Below, piece after piece: positions 29,554-40,327 of a stretch of 64,000 nucleotides of DNA. Numbering within the stretch: position 1 is the stretch's first letter; the number at the start of each line of letters is the position of its first letter. The position numbers were made by a program, and so were the translations under genes. Where the stretch lies: the NCBI GenBank assembly GCA_904063045.1, contig CAJFCJ010000003.1, positions 2,218,504 to 2,282,503 on the forward strand, written 5' to 3'. This DNA comes from Dimorphilus gyrociliatus (Eukaryota > Annelida > Polychaeta > Dinophilidae). A model generated the notes under the pieces. It searched no databases. It saw only the letters and a program-made list of their open reading frames with translations, and was not told the DNA's origin.

Positions 29554-30095
29554 TTAAGATCTTGATTGCTTCTGTAAATAAGCAATCAATCCATACAAAA
29601 GAGGTCTGCAAAGAAAAATTGGATAATTATATCTTAAAATGTTGTTTTAATTGTTTAAATATGTGTCTTACATGTTGGCTGTTTCATCAATAATATTCAA
29701 TTCCTCACATAAAAGAGATCTTGGTAGTTGAGGTCCAGTTTGTCCACTTTCTAAGAGTTAATTCGACTTTATGCAAAGTTATAGATAATATTATAAAACT
29801 TTTTATTTACCAGTTTTTAATAAGGACGCTGTATTACGATAATTATTAAATTCCAGATATTCTATGATTAATTCATTAATAATAGCATTTTCTTTATTTG
29901 GCGGTTGTTTATCATCACTTTCATCTTGTAAACTTTTGAATATTTCTCCTCTTAGTTTCGTTTTTACTTCGTTTAATATACCCTTATTCTCCAAAATACC
30001 TCTAACAGCTAACGAATTTTCTCTTATTTAGAAAAGTTGATAAAAGAATATCATTACTTACCGGTTTTTAAGTCATCTATATTTGCTGTTTCCAT
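29554..30095 (-). CDS. CEP20: CEP20 (FOPNL), LisH centrosomal/ciliary protein
   Basis: Four exons from ATG 30095 (METANIDDLKT). KGILNEVKTKLRGEIFKSLQ leads into the LisH motif INELIIEYLEFNNYRNTASL, then ESGQTGPQLPRSLLCEELNI and PLLYGLIAYL before a short end (QKQSRS, stop at 29556-29554). The order and sequences match vertebrate FOPNL/CEP20, which lacks the long C-terminal tail here. The protein locates to centriolar satellites and basal bodies and is required for ciliogenesis. It is convergent with PTPMT1, the two stops being 46 bp apart. Confidence 0.92.
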
Positions 30096-30414
30096 TTTAT
30101 AATTATATAAATATTAAATTAATACTATTTTAATTAAATTTACAATGTAATTTCCTTGATATTTGTCAGTCGGACTAAAACTATCAGGTGCGCCTGTACA
30201 TGTTTTTCTTCGGAATGTCAAGGTCAAAGAATACTCTATAATTTTTGGCGCGAAATTAAGTAAACGAAATCTTTCCGCTGATGTTTTCTTCTAATTTTTT
30301 TGCTATGAATGATAATAATCAAAGAAAAATTTTCTTATTTGAATAATAATAATTAAATAAAGTAAACAAACTGAAAAGTCATTTTGAACACTTATTCGCC
30401 ATAGTAAGATTCTG

Positions 30415-31010
30415 TTAAGCTCTTTGTTTTGGACACTCATTTAGAAAATAAAAATGCCAAAAAATATACGTCACAGATGCGAATAGTAATAGAGAGCCAA
30501 TTATTACGTAAGTATACCCATAGGAGCTTGACACATTCTTTATTTTACCCCCACAAGCTGAAGCAATCAAGAGACCAATACCACAAAAAACCCATTAATT
30601 CCTAAAGCATCACTTCTTTTGACACTAAATCAGACAAGCAATATTTCTTTAAGTAGAATTTCCCCCCATTGATTGTCATTAATAAAAACAGTAACGGTAA
30701 AAAGTTGTTTGTGTTATTGTAGGAATTAGCACTGGACCAACCCTGTTAATCATTGTCTATATGAAATAGGGTAGGCCTCTCAAACTCTTATGCTTTTTTT
30801 GGTATCAATAACAAAAACCAGACAAAAGTCTAGAGAAAATAACTATTAAGGAGCTGAAAGGCACCAAAAAGCTACTATTAAAATAAGAGAAGAACCAAAA
30901 ACAGTCTATTTATCACAGTAATTCGGAAAGGTTTTTCTTGCTAATGAACTTATTCAATTTACCTCCTATCAAGCCACTTGCAATATTGTCACAATACCTT
31001 ATATAATGAC
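30415..31010 (-). pseudogene. Decayed monocarboxylate-transporter-like (SLC16/MFS) relic
   Basis: On minus, after a one-base frame change in a T run near 30595, a frame reads CGIGLLIASACGGKIKNVSS then YGYTYVIIGSLLLFASVTYI and ends at a stop at 30417-30415. This has the shape of the last two helices and the G..D..GSY.Y loop of MCT-type transporters. Further upstream (30960-30750) are hydrophobic fragments, such as GLIGGKLNKFISKKNL and NSSFLVPFSSLIVIFSRLLSG, interrupted by stops and frame changes and with no consistent splice sites. I read this as a pseudogene. A chance hydrophobic frame in AT-rich DNA is the alternative. Confidence 0.4.
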
Positions 31011-31677
31011 ATCTGTGAACCACCGTTCAGCCCCTTATTCCCATTCTAATTATAGATGATAATGATTTTTCAAGGCTAGCTGCTTATAAGTGTAATTTGC
31101 AGTTAGTAAAGTCTTTTGTTTTACCTATCTGGATTATTAGAGTCCTGTTCCATGCTATATAAAGATAGTTGCAAACGTTTTCCAAATACCATTAAACCTA
31201 TGAACTTAACTATTAAACAAAAGTTTTTAAAAATATAAGTATTAGATGTTTGTAAAAGTAGGTTTACCGAAATATCTATTCACGGCATTAAAAGACAAAA
31301 CTCTTAATTTATTATAATAAAATTTTTTCAGTTGCTAATTAATTAATTATGTAATGTAATTTATTGAATAATGAATGGAAGCTGTTTACGACTAATTTAG
31401 ATGTTGAATACTCTTTTTATGAAGTTAGTATTTAGCATGACAAAAGGATACCTAATATGTTTAAAATGGGGTTGTTATAATTAACTTACTTGCTATAGAA
31501 CTAATATTTAATTAGCTTAATATATTGGAAGTTTTTAATTAAAATTTTATTGGAATTTATGTAGTTTGATAGCACCAATCATATTTCCCGCCAAACGACT
31601 TACTTATGGAATATAATAAAAACTGTTAAACGAGTTAACGAAAAAGCTACTTTCAACTTCCTGTTTTGTCGGAAAGC

Positions 31678-32705
31678 ATGTTTTCATTTAACTTTAACGT
31701 TGATAGTTCGGAAAATTGTGATAAAAAAGATGCATCAATTGATACTAATGAAGAGAAAGATACAAATGACAGTAAGCAATAATATTAATTCGTTATAGAG
31801 TAGTATTTATATATCAATTTCAGCTACTGAAGAAGTTATTTACGGAGAAGTAACGTTTAGTACCGCTGATTGCAATAATTTAATTGAATCATGTGGAATA
31901 GAAGAAACAATGATAACACCTGATTACAAAATATATCATATAGACTTGAATGTTTGTGAGGAAAAATTAAAGCAATCATCAGATAGTAAAATAAAAGAAG
32001 GTAAAACTAATGATATTTCAATATTTAGCGATTACATAAAGTATGTAATAACGTAATTTAGCTCTAGATAAAAATTCGGACGTTATTCCTCAAGTCTACG
32101 AAGGTGGATTAAAAGTATGGGAATGCAGCATCGATCTTTGTGCATATCTAAAAGAAACAAACTATGAATTGAGTAATTTAAATATTTTAGAACTAGGATG
32201 TGGAATAGGCTTACCAGGAATATATACCCTATCAAGACAACCTGCAAGTGTTACATTTTCAGACTATAATAAAGAAGTTTTAGAATTTGTGACTTGTCCT
32301 TCAGTATTTTTTAATTCAGAGGATGAGGATCGACCAGAAGTTTCTTTTATATATGGGGATTGGTCTGTAATTGATAGGCAATTACGACACAGATTTTATG
32401 ATCTTATTCTCATGTCAGAGACTATTTATGATACCACCAATTATAAAATTCTCCTTAAACTTTTGGATTTAGTATTATCAGATAAAGGAGAGGTTCTTTT
32501 AGCGTCTAAAAATCATTATTTTGGTGTTGGAGGTGGAACAAGACTGTTTGAAAAAGCAGTTGAAAATCATGGTATCTTCAAACATTTCCTGTTAAAATCA
32601 TATCCTGAAGGTAAATTATAAATTTTCAAAAAGAACTCATAGAAATATCATTATTAACTTATTTCAGGACTTCAGAGAGAAATACTTAAGTTAGCTAGGC
32701 GTTAA
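31678..32705 (+). CDS. METTL18: METTL18, histidine N-methyltransferase
   Basis: Four exons (31678-31771, 31824-32000, 32062-32610, 32668-32705). It begins MFSFNFNVDSSEN, like the vertebrate FQFNF start, followed by an acidic unconserved region. The SAM-binding core is VYEGGLKVWECSIDL, then NILELGCGIGLPGI (motif I) and VTFSDYNKEVLEFV. YDLILMSETIYD and VLLASKNHYFGVGGGTRLFE are strongly conserved in METTL18. The human enzyme methylates a histidine of ribosomal protein RPL3 and affects translation elongation. The product is shorter than human (about 285 against 372 aa), mainly in the disordered N-terminus. Confidence 0.93.
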
Positions 32706-33213
32706 TCAACAACTAGTATTTTCATCAAGGTCGTTTATCTTTCTTATAAGAACAAATTAGTCCGCTTAAGGAGAACAATTACATAAATAAATCAGTTTGT
32801 AAATTTTGAATAATCAAAAATTTCCTTATTGATTCATTACTCTCATAACTATATAGTAAACATTATGTAATTGTTACAGAAGAATAGTATCAATGGGAAA
32901 TTAGAATGAAAAATGAGATATTTATAGTTGATAGCGTGTAGCTGTCGATATAGATTTGTAATTAATTTCTCCAAATTCCTTAAATTCAGATCTGTTTTTA
33001 GAATCATTAGTAAACCCGTAAAAGTTGCTATTACCGCTTAAAGATCACCTATAAGAACATCTATAAATACCACGTAATCGGATACATGAATATTTACAAA
33101 CACCATAGCATTGCCTCAAGAAATAGAATATGCCACAACATATATTTCGTTAGTGATGTTTATTTTTGTCAGGTAGTTTTAACTTTGTTTACATTATTCG
33201 AAAGTCTTTTCAG

Positions 33214-34164
33214 TCACGATCCGTTTAAGAATTTTCTTAAGTTTTCTTTGGTAAACCCAGATGATTTGAATGACGATAGTAAAGTCTTGACGTAGTCTTT
33301 TAATTGATTCCCTCCAAAGTCGGGCTGTTTAGAAAAAAATTAAAATGTTTGTAATATATAATAATGTTTGTAATATATTAAAATTATCATCTACGTAGTG
33401 TAAATGCTTTGATAAATCACGAATGAAGGCTAAAAACTCTTCATTATCCAGAGATTGATTTCTATCCTGTAAATTATCTTCAAAATTAAGTATATTAGTC
33501 TTATTTTACATCAAAACTGTTTACCTTATCGTAGTGATTAAAAATGCTATTTATTTCGCTATCGCTCAATTTATCGTTTAATTCCATCTTGAAATTGGTA
33601 AGGAAATTTCTTTCAGTATTAAACATTGTATAAAAAGCCTGTAGATTTAAACTTTTTGTCTCTAACTTTGTATATATTTTCAATGTTTTCACTTGAAATT
33701 GTAAACTCTGTCCATAACTGTTTGCATGATCACAATATTCTGCATAATCATTAAGGAATCTCTCTAAATTTTCACCACATAAGCTACCTTCGTCTTGTGT
33801 ATATTCCAACCAAATTTTCATAATATCAACACTGTGTATAGGCTCATCAGTATCACATGACATCAGTGGCGAAGTTTCTTGATCACTATATAATCCTTGA
33901 TTCTCGTCATGTTTATCAACTTGAATAGGATTTTTCCTAAAAGAAACGTGTTAATTTATATCTACGATTTTTAGACTAATCTACTAAGTTAAATATAAAC
34001 TTTGAATTCTCAGCTGGTGTTTCAAGTAGATGATTTATTGTAACATCTTTCTCAAATTGTGTATAAGGATGATCAAATTCTGAATTTCCCCTTCTTTTCA
34101 CATCTTTTAAATAGTATAGTTTAGTAGCAGTTCTCCTCTTTCCATCGCTCCCTTTATCACACAT
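33214..34164 (-). CDS. Calbindin/secretagogin-like EF-hand protein, divergent
   Basis: Exons from ATG 34164 to a TGA at 33216-33214. The first exon is basic and not conserved. The main exon contains DIMKIWLEYTQDEGSLCGEN, LKIYTKLETKSLNLQAF and FNTERNFLTNFKMELNDKLS. The next junction builds a canonical EF-hand loop across an intron: DKDRNQSLDNEE (D, D, N, L, E at the ligand positions). The last exon ends in TKENLRKFLNGS. The spacing of paired hands separated by an 'xxENFLxxF' segment is that of hexa-EF-hand calbindins/secretagogin. Only one loop looks able to bind calcium; the others have lost ligands. The junction after the first exon is uncertain (GTTTAT donor preferred for phase). Confidence 0.65.
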
Positions 34165-34255
34165 ATTTAAAAATCTTCACACAATCCTTAAGGCGTAACG
34201 TTATATTTCTGCTCTCCAAACTAATAACAATATTACTTGTTTATATTGAATAAAT

Positions 34256-34844
34256 ATGTTAAAATATCAAATTATATTATTATTTATTAATAAGATAATT
34301 AGTTCATATCGTAAGTAGCAATTTTAGAATACTGTATATTAAACAAAGTCAATTATCCATTACTAATTTCCTCATATAAGGGGAGACGGATATTTCTATG
34401 AAGCTTTTAACTTGTTATAGTTGCCGTGATGTATTTGATATTCGTTCAAAAGTTTTCTTTAGAGATTGTCCTTATCATTTTAAAGATAGAAAAAATTCAT
34501 TAAATCTTACAACTTGTGTTGGACGTTACTGCGTTTCAGCTACGCGTTTGTATAATAGGTTGGGAGGTGACGCTCGAAAATACTTAAAGAAAAATTTCTC
34601 TGACAATATTCAAACTAATGGTCTTATTTATTTTCAAAAGTTTTGTTCTTTTATTAAATTAGTTGAGCCTATAGAACAGGACCATTTAATTGATGAAAAT
34701 TGTGTTATCTACACAAGTTCTGGAGAAGGTTTGGTAGAAATATGTTATTGTAATAGTGAATCTTTTTGTAATTCATCAATTTATTTAAAATCGTCTGAAA
34801 AATTTATGTCTTTAATAATCTTTGCACTTTTTAAAATAATGTAA
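34256..34844 (+). CDS. Ly6/uPAR-fold cysteine-rich surface or secreted protein
   Basis: A short first exon (34256-34310) encodes a signal peptide core, MLKYQIILLFINKIISSY. A 70-nt intron (GTAAGT donor, a TACTAAT branch-like motif, AAG acceptor) joins it in phase to 34381, giving RETDISMKLLTCYSCRDVFD. The mature part starts with the Ly6 hallmark LxCYxC and ends with CYCNSESFCN, the CxCxxxxCN terminal motif. Eight or more Cys residues lie between. A C-terminal hydrophobic tail (FMSLIIFALFKIM) suggests a GPI-anchor signal. The family covers receptors, toxin-like and adhesion proteins; no specific function can be assigned. Taken alone, the second exon would lack a signal peptide. Confidence 0.7.
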
Positions 34845-34939
34845 AAATAATGTCATTATTCTTTTAAAATTATTTAAAATAAAAACATTCAAAACCTTGG
34901 ATATCGTACTTTCAATGGAATGTATTTCATTTGCATAAA

Positions 34940-36694
34940 ATGGCTGACTTGGCGGGATTGAATATGGAAGGGGCACAGAAAAGCTTTGTTGGTTGTCTTT
35001 CAACTGTTTTAGAATTAACAAAAATTTCTGAACAAAAATGCATTCGTATATCTCGTCAGTCAAAAATAGTGCTATTGAGGCACTTTCTGAAATCGATCGG
35101 CAAGAAAAAAGCTAATATAGTTGTTGATCAGTTCCTTCGTAAGAGTAATTAGCTACTCTTTAAAATCCACAATAATAATATTTTTTGTCTTAAAGGTTCT
35201 CAGAAATTAGGAAAGAAGGTAATTACACATATAATCATTTTCTCTTTTTAAGCATCGTTTCAGTATCCTAAGAAACTGAGGAAAACCAGTTATTTGGATG
35301 TGGATCAACTTATATCAATCATATCGGAAAATGTTAAAGATTTCCCTTCTGCTCATAAACTATTGGAAGTGTTAGATGATAAACTAAGCCATAATATACA
35401 AGTATAGACGTACTTAGTTGAAGCTAAAAGATACTAATCAATAATTTTTATATGAAAGCTGAATTTGAAAAACTTTCGTAATTCGAAACTCAGGAAGTAT
35501 AGAGAAAAAGAAAATCCATTCTATGGTCTATCTCTATCAGAATGGACAAAAAAAATAAATGAAATTTGTAATGATCCTGGTAAATTATATGTACGGTTTA
35601 TAGAAATATCTGGAGTTTAAATTTCTGAAAAAAAATGAATGATACAAAAGTCGAATTTACAGGTTGAAAATGACATTGATAAGGAGACCCCACCAATGAC
35701 TAATTTTAAATTTATTAATGAATATGTCCCTGGCTCAAACGTGGAAATAACGAATAAAGCCATAATAGGGTAAGTGAAAAACTCTTTCACATATTTTGTG
35801 AAAAATATAAATGGAAAACTTACTAGATGTTCCTGTAAAACCTGTGATTCGAAATCTGGATGTTGCCCCACGCAGGCTGGTACTGATTTTATGTATGATA
35901 AAAATGGGCATGTTAAATATCAACCTGGACGGCCAATTTATGAATGCAATAGCCTTTGTCCATGTAGTAGAAAGTGTAGAAATAGAGTAGTTCAAAGAGG
36001 TAGAAGTATACCTTTAATTATATCTCGTACCAAAAATAAAGGTTGGGGAATCAAAACGAAGCAAGCTATATCCCCTGGATCTTTTGTTTGTGAATATATA
36101 GGAGAAGTAAGAAAGTAAATGGGAATAAAAAACTATTTTGTCATGATTGCTTTCAAATAATTAGGTTATAACTACGGAGGAAGCTGAAAAAAGGGAAGAA
36201 TTATACAAAGTTGAGAGAAACACTTATTTATTTGAATTAGACTTTGCCGACGATGAAAATAAACCGAAGTATGTTATTGACGCAGCTTTTAAAGGAAATG
36301 TTAGCCATTTTTTAAATCATTCGGTAAACCCATATAAAATTATTTTTTCCTTGAAATTTTAAATAATTGGTCAACTATTTTCAACTGACAGTGTTCTCCT
36401 AATCTCGGTGTCTATCCAGTTTATATTGAAAACTTAGACATTCATATGCCAAGATTGGCTTTTTTCGCTATTCGAGAAATTTCATCGGGCGAAGAATTAA
36501 CTTTTGATTATCAAAATATGGCGATTAGAAAACAAAAAGAAGCAATTAAAGTAGAAAATGCTATCGATCTCAATTTGCCTGATGTTGAACAAATGCTTGC
36601 TGAATCAGCATCAACATCTCCCATAAAAAGTCGTTTGGGTTCTATTAGATGTCTTTGTGGTGAATCAAACTGCCGAAAATATATCTTTAAGTAA
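34940..36694 (+). CDS. SUV39H1: SUV39H-type histone H3K9 methyltransferase
   Basis: Eight exons (34940-35138, 35196-35218, 35264-35401, 35459-35590, 35663-35769, 35827-36106, 36165-36323, 36392-36694). The catalytic half is clear. VENDIDKETPPMTNFKFINE leads into the pre-SET zinc cluster CSCKTCDSKSGCCP and IYECNSLCPCSRKCRNRVVQ. The SET domain has GWGIKTKQAISPGSFVCEYI, NVSHFLNHSCSPN and the catalytic/structural ELTFDY. Post-SET is RCLCGESNCRKYIF. The family trimethylates H3K9 in heterochromatin. The N-terminal 165 or so residues (MADLAGLNMEGAQKSFVGCL, then a Lys-rich helical region) show no chromodomain motif (no YLVKWRGY or similar). Junction phases join both halves, though a separate upstream gene is possible. 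Confidence 0.88.
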
Positions 36695-37341
36695 ATAAAG
36701 ACAATATTTTTTTCAATTTTATACGAATTCTTCTATGTCAGTTTTGTTACAATTTTTACTCTTTTAAAAACAATACAATAATTTTTACTTATCAAAAAAA
36801 TGTAATTGACATCTAATTTCATTGTAAATCAAGACTTGGTAATATAAATATCTATAGCTCGAATTTTTTTAAATAATTTGCTGTTTATCAGCAAAAGAAG
36901 TATATTTATCTTGATAGTCAGCTGTCTTATTTTGCTTTGTATGTATTTGAACATATAAACAATATTTTAAGATAATCACGATAGGCTGTTTATAATCAAG
37001 GACTGACGCTAAATAACTCCCCTATATGATTAACAGGAGTATAATTGATAGCGATGTTTATTTGATCTAATTATTCTGCAGAATAACTGCTAAATCACTC
37101 TATTATATCAACTATTAAGTTGCCCGCCAAGAGCTCTAGCAGACGACAGAATGAATGTAGGGTCCGCCATTTACAAACTGCGCTTTAAACTAGCACGTTA
37201 CCTATTATAAACAATGAATTATTTCAATTTAAAAAATTTTTTTAAATAAATCTTTTTATCTGTTCCGTTTTATAATATAGTTTATATTTTGGCAAGAGAC
37301 TAGCAGACGACGTTTTGAAAGTTCTCCCATTTACTTTAAAT
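36695..37341. other. Promoter region of CLCN7 with a short direct repeat
   Basis: No gene is seen. Two copies of a CCAAGAG..CTAGCAGACGAC-like 21-mer lie about 165 bp apart (around 37127 and 37291), the second within 60 bp of the CLCN7 start codon. They may mark alternative transcription starts or a local duplication. Confidence 0.45.
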
Positions 37342-39879
37342 ATGGACAGTCGCAGCTTAAACTCTCCAATAAATGAGAGTGATGAGCGCGAATCTTTGAT
37401 AAGGAATAGGGGAGAACGATCCTCAGACTCCATAGGATCAACAGATCATCCAAGACGAAGATCCGTTGTTGAATGGGTACGAAACGCAGTTAATTTTAGA
37501 AGAAGAAATAATTACTCAAGCTTCTATGAGAGAATAGATGGAGATAATGTTTCCAGCTTTTCAAGCAACTCAACAGATGATCAGGAACACACCCATGAGA
37601 TTGAAACTAAATATGAGAGTTTAGACTACGATCCTTGCGAAAACAACTTATATATTGCTGAAGAATGTGAAACTGGTTACAGAGACTATCTTTTTAAAAA
37701 TTTTGCCCGATGGATCGTTATGTTTTTCATTGGGGTTATAACTGCTCTTATAGCTTGTTTTATAGATTTCACTATATCTTTATTAGCTGGATTAAAATAT
37801 CGAACAATTAAGGCGTTGGCGGATTCTTGTGTGATTGACGTTTGTATGGGTCAACCTTTAATTGTATGGATAGCTCTAAATATTGCTTTTGTTAGCATCT
37901 CAGCATTTTTAGTAGCGGTAGTTGAACCTGTTGCAGCAGGTTCCGGTATTCCTCAGATTAAGTGTTACTTAAATGGTGTACTAATTCCTAAAGTTGTTAG
38001 GTTAAAGACTCTATTTTGCAAAGTAATAGGTGTAACATTATCTGTCGTTGGTGGTTTAGCCATAGGCAAAGAAGGACCTATGATTCATTCCGGTTCTGTT
38101 GTGGCGGCTGGAATTTCACAAGGGCGTTCCAGTACTTTCGGAAAGGATTGCCATTTTTTTAAATTTTTTAGAACAGATCATGAAAAACGAGATTTCGTTA
38201 GGTATGTAAAATTACTTAATTACTATAAAATTATTCAGCTATCATATTTACTTCAGTGGTGGTGCTGCTGCTGGTGTCGCAGCCGCTTTTGGTAAGATTC
38301 AGAATCTAATATCCTACTAATATTTGTAATATCTATTATCTCTATTTAAGGTGCTCCAATTGGAGGTGTCCTGTTCAGTTTAGAAGAAGGAGCCAGTTTT
38401 TGGAATCAAAGTCTTACTTGGCGTATATTTTTTGCTTCAATGGTTTCGACATTCACTTTAAATATTGTTCAGAGTTTTATAAAAGGTCACCCATTTTTTT
38501 TATCATATTCTGGATTAATCAATTTCGGTACGTTTGGTGACGATGTTCAGTTTCACATGCAGGAATTATTAATTTATATACCCATGGCAATTTTTGGCGG
38601 ACTAAGTGGAGCCTTATTTAATAAGATTAACCATGATTTAACTGTATTTCGAGCAAAATATTTAAAAAAATGGTACTTGAAAATGCTTGAAGCTATGATT
38701 GTTGCTGCTACAACATCCTTAGTGTCGTTTGTATTAATCTATTCTACTCAGGATTGTCAGGCTTTAGGCAAGGATCATACAGATGTCCCTCTACAAATGT
38801 ATTGCGGAGATGGTGAATATAACTCAGTAGCTGCTCTCTGGTTAAGAACGCCGGAAGAATCAGTTAAGAGCTTCTTTCACGATCCTCCAGGTTCATTCAG
38901 AATTCCAACTGTACTCTGTTTTACCATAGTATATTTCTTCCTTGCAACTTGGACTTATGGACTATCGGTCCCAAGTGGATTATTTATTCCATCTCTCTTG
39001 ACTGGTGCTGCTTGGGGTAGATTGGTGGCGATATTACTAAATATGGCATTCCCAAACTCCACTTCCTTCGATGCCGGTAAACTATCTTTAGTGGGAGCTG
39101 CTGCACAACTAGGAGGAATTGTTCGAATGACAATTAGCTTAACAGTAATTTTAATGGAGGCAACGGGTAATATTTCTTTCGGTCTACCTTTAATGATAAC
39201 TTTAATGATAGCGAAATGGGTTGGCGATTTATTCAATGAAGGTCTATACGATATCCATATCGAATTGGCTAAAGTTCCCATACTTAGTTGGGAAGCACCT
39301 GCCTTTACTTCCGATAGATCAGCTGAATCTGTTATGTCTAAGGATGTTCAGTGCATAAATAAAATTGAAAAGGTGTCTTCAGTTCTTGGACTATTATATG
39401 ATGAACCTCACAGTGGTTTTCCTGTTGTAGACAAAGACGGAACTCTGAGGGGTTTCGTTCTTAGATCGCAGCTTCTTGTTCTTTTAAAACATAAAATGTT
39501 CTATCAAGAAGAAACTGATAGATCAAATTTGCCAGAACTTAGGCAACATCATTTTCGACAACTAAGTCCTCATTGGAAAAACCAGAAGGATTATCTTCGA
39601 AAAATTGTAATTAGCGAAGAAGAAAAAAGCTTTCTACTGGATTTGACTCCTTTTATGAATCCTTCGCCATACGCTGTGTCTCTATCTGCATCTTATCCAA
39701 GAATGTTTAAACTATTTAGAGGGTTGGGTTTAAGGCATTTAGTAGTTGTTGATACAAAGAATAAGGTTGTTGGTATTGTCACAAGAAAAGATTTGGCGAG
39801 ATATAAATTTATCACTAAAGGATTCCAAGGACGTGTTCACCAATTAGCTTTTTCAACGACAACAGAAGAGCAAGCTTGA
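37342..39879 (+). CDS. CLCN7: CLCN7, lysosomal 2Cl-/H+ exchanger
   Basis: Three exons (37342-38201, 38257-38291, 38351-39879) give about 807 residues; human CLC-7 has 805. An acidic/Ser cytosolic N-terminus ends in KYESLDYDPCENNL, a CLC-7 marker. Selectivity and gating motifs are present: GSGIPQIKCYLNG, GKEGPMIHSG (with the gating glutamate of exchangers), SFWNQSLTWRIFFASMVSTF, PSGLFIPSLLTGAAWGR and GAAAQLGGIVRMT. Two CBS domains follow (FPVVDKDGTLRGFVLRSQLL; LRHLVVVDTKNKVVGIVTRK). The family protein acidifies and supplies chloride to lysosomes together with OSTM1. The start is the in-frame ATG in TTTAAATATGG; no earlier ATG is in frame. Confidence 0.97.
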
Positions 39880-40327
39880 CGATAATTAAACTCTTTATTA
39901 TATTTTAAAATTGTTTTTCTTCGAAACGAAACAACAAAGTAGATGTTTAGGGAGAAAAAGAAAGCTTATTCTTATATTTTTTTTAACTTATAACTTATTC
40001 TTTTACCTTGTTTTTTAGCCCGAATTCTCATTGTCTGATATTTCTAATACAGAGTCAAACATTCGTAATGAAAACATGTAAACATCTTCTTCTTATCATT
40101 TTAACATTGTTCAATAATAGTCTAATTTAAAAGTACATCTACACTTATGAATTATTAAAATTCAAACTTGAACTGAAGGTGGCGCTTTTCGCGGACTCTT
40201 TGTCGTCTTTGGAACTGAATTCTACACCTACCGGTATTTTATCGCTCGTTATCAGTTTTTGTAATATTTATCAGCTGACGAGAGATGCGTAACTCCATTT
40301 AGAAGATATTAACCATTTATCATAAAC
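39880..40327. other. CLCN7-MAN2C1 intergenic, no gene seen
   Basis: 450 bp that should hold the CLCN7 3' UTR and the MAN2C1 promoter. AT-rich at first, more GC-rich close to the MAN2C1 start. Confidence 0.6.

Noticed and set aside
38955-39281. Minus-strand 108-codon frame
   Set aside because: Antisense of the CLCN7 catalytic exon.
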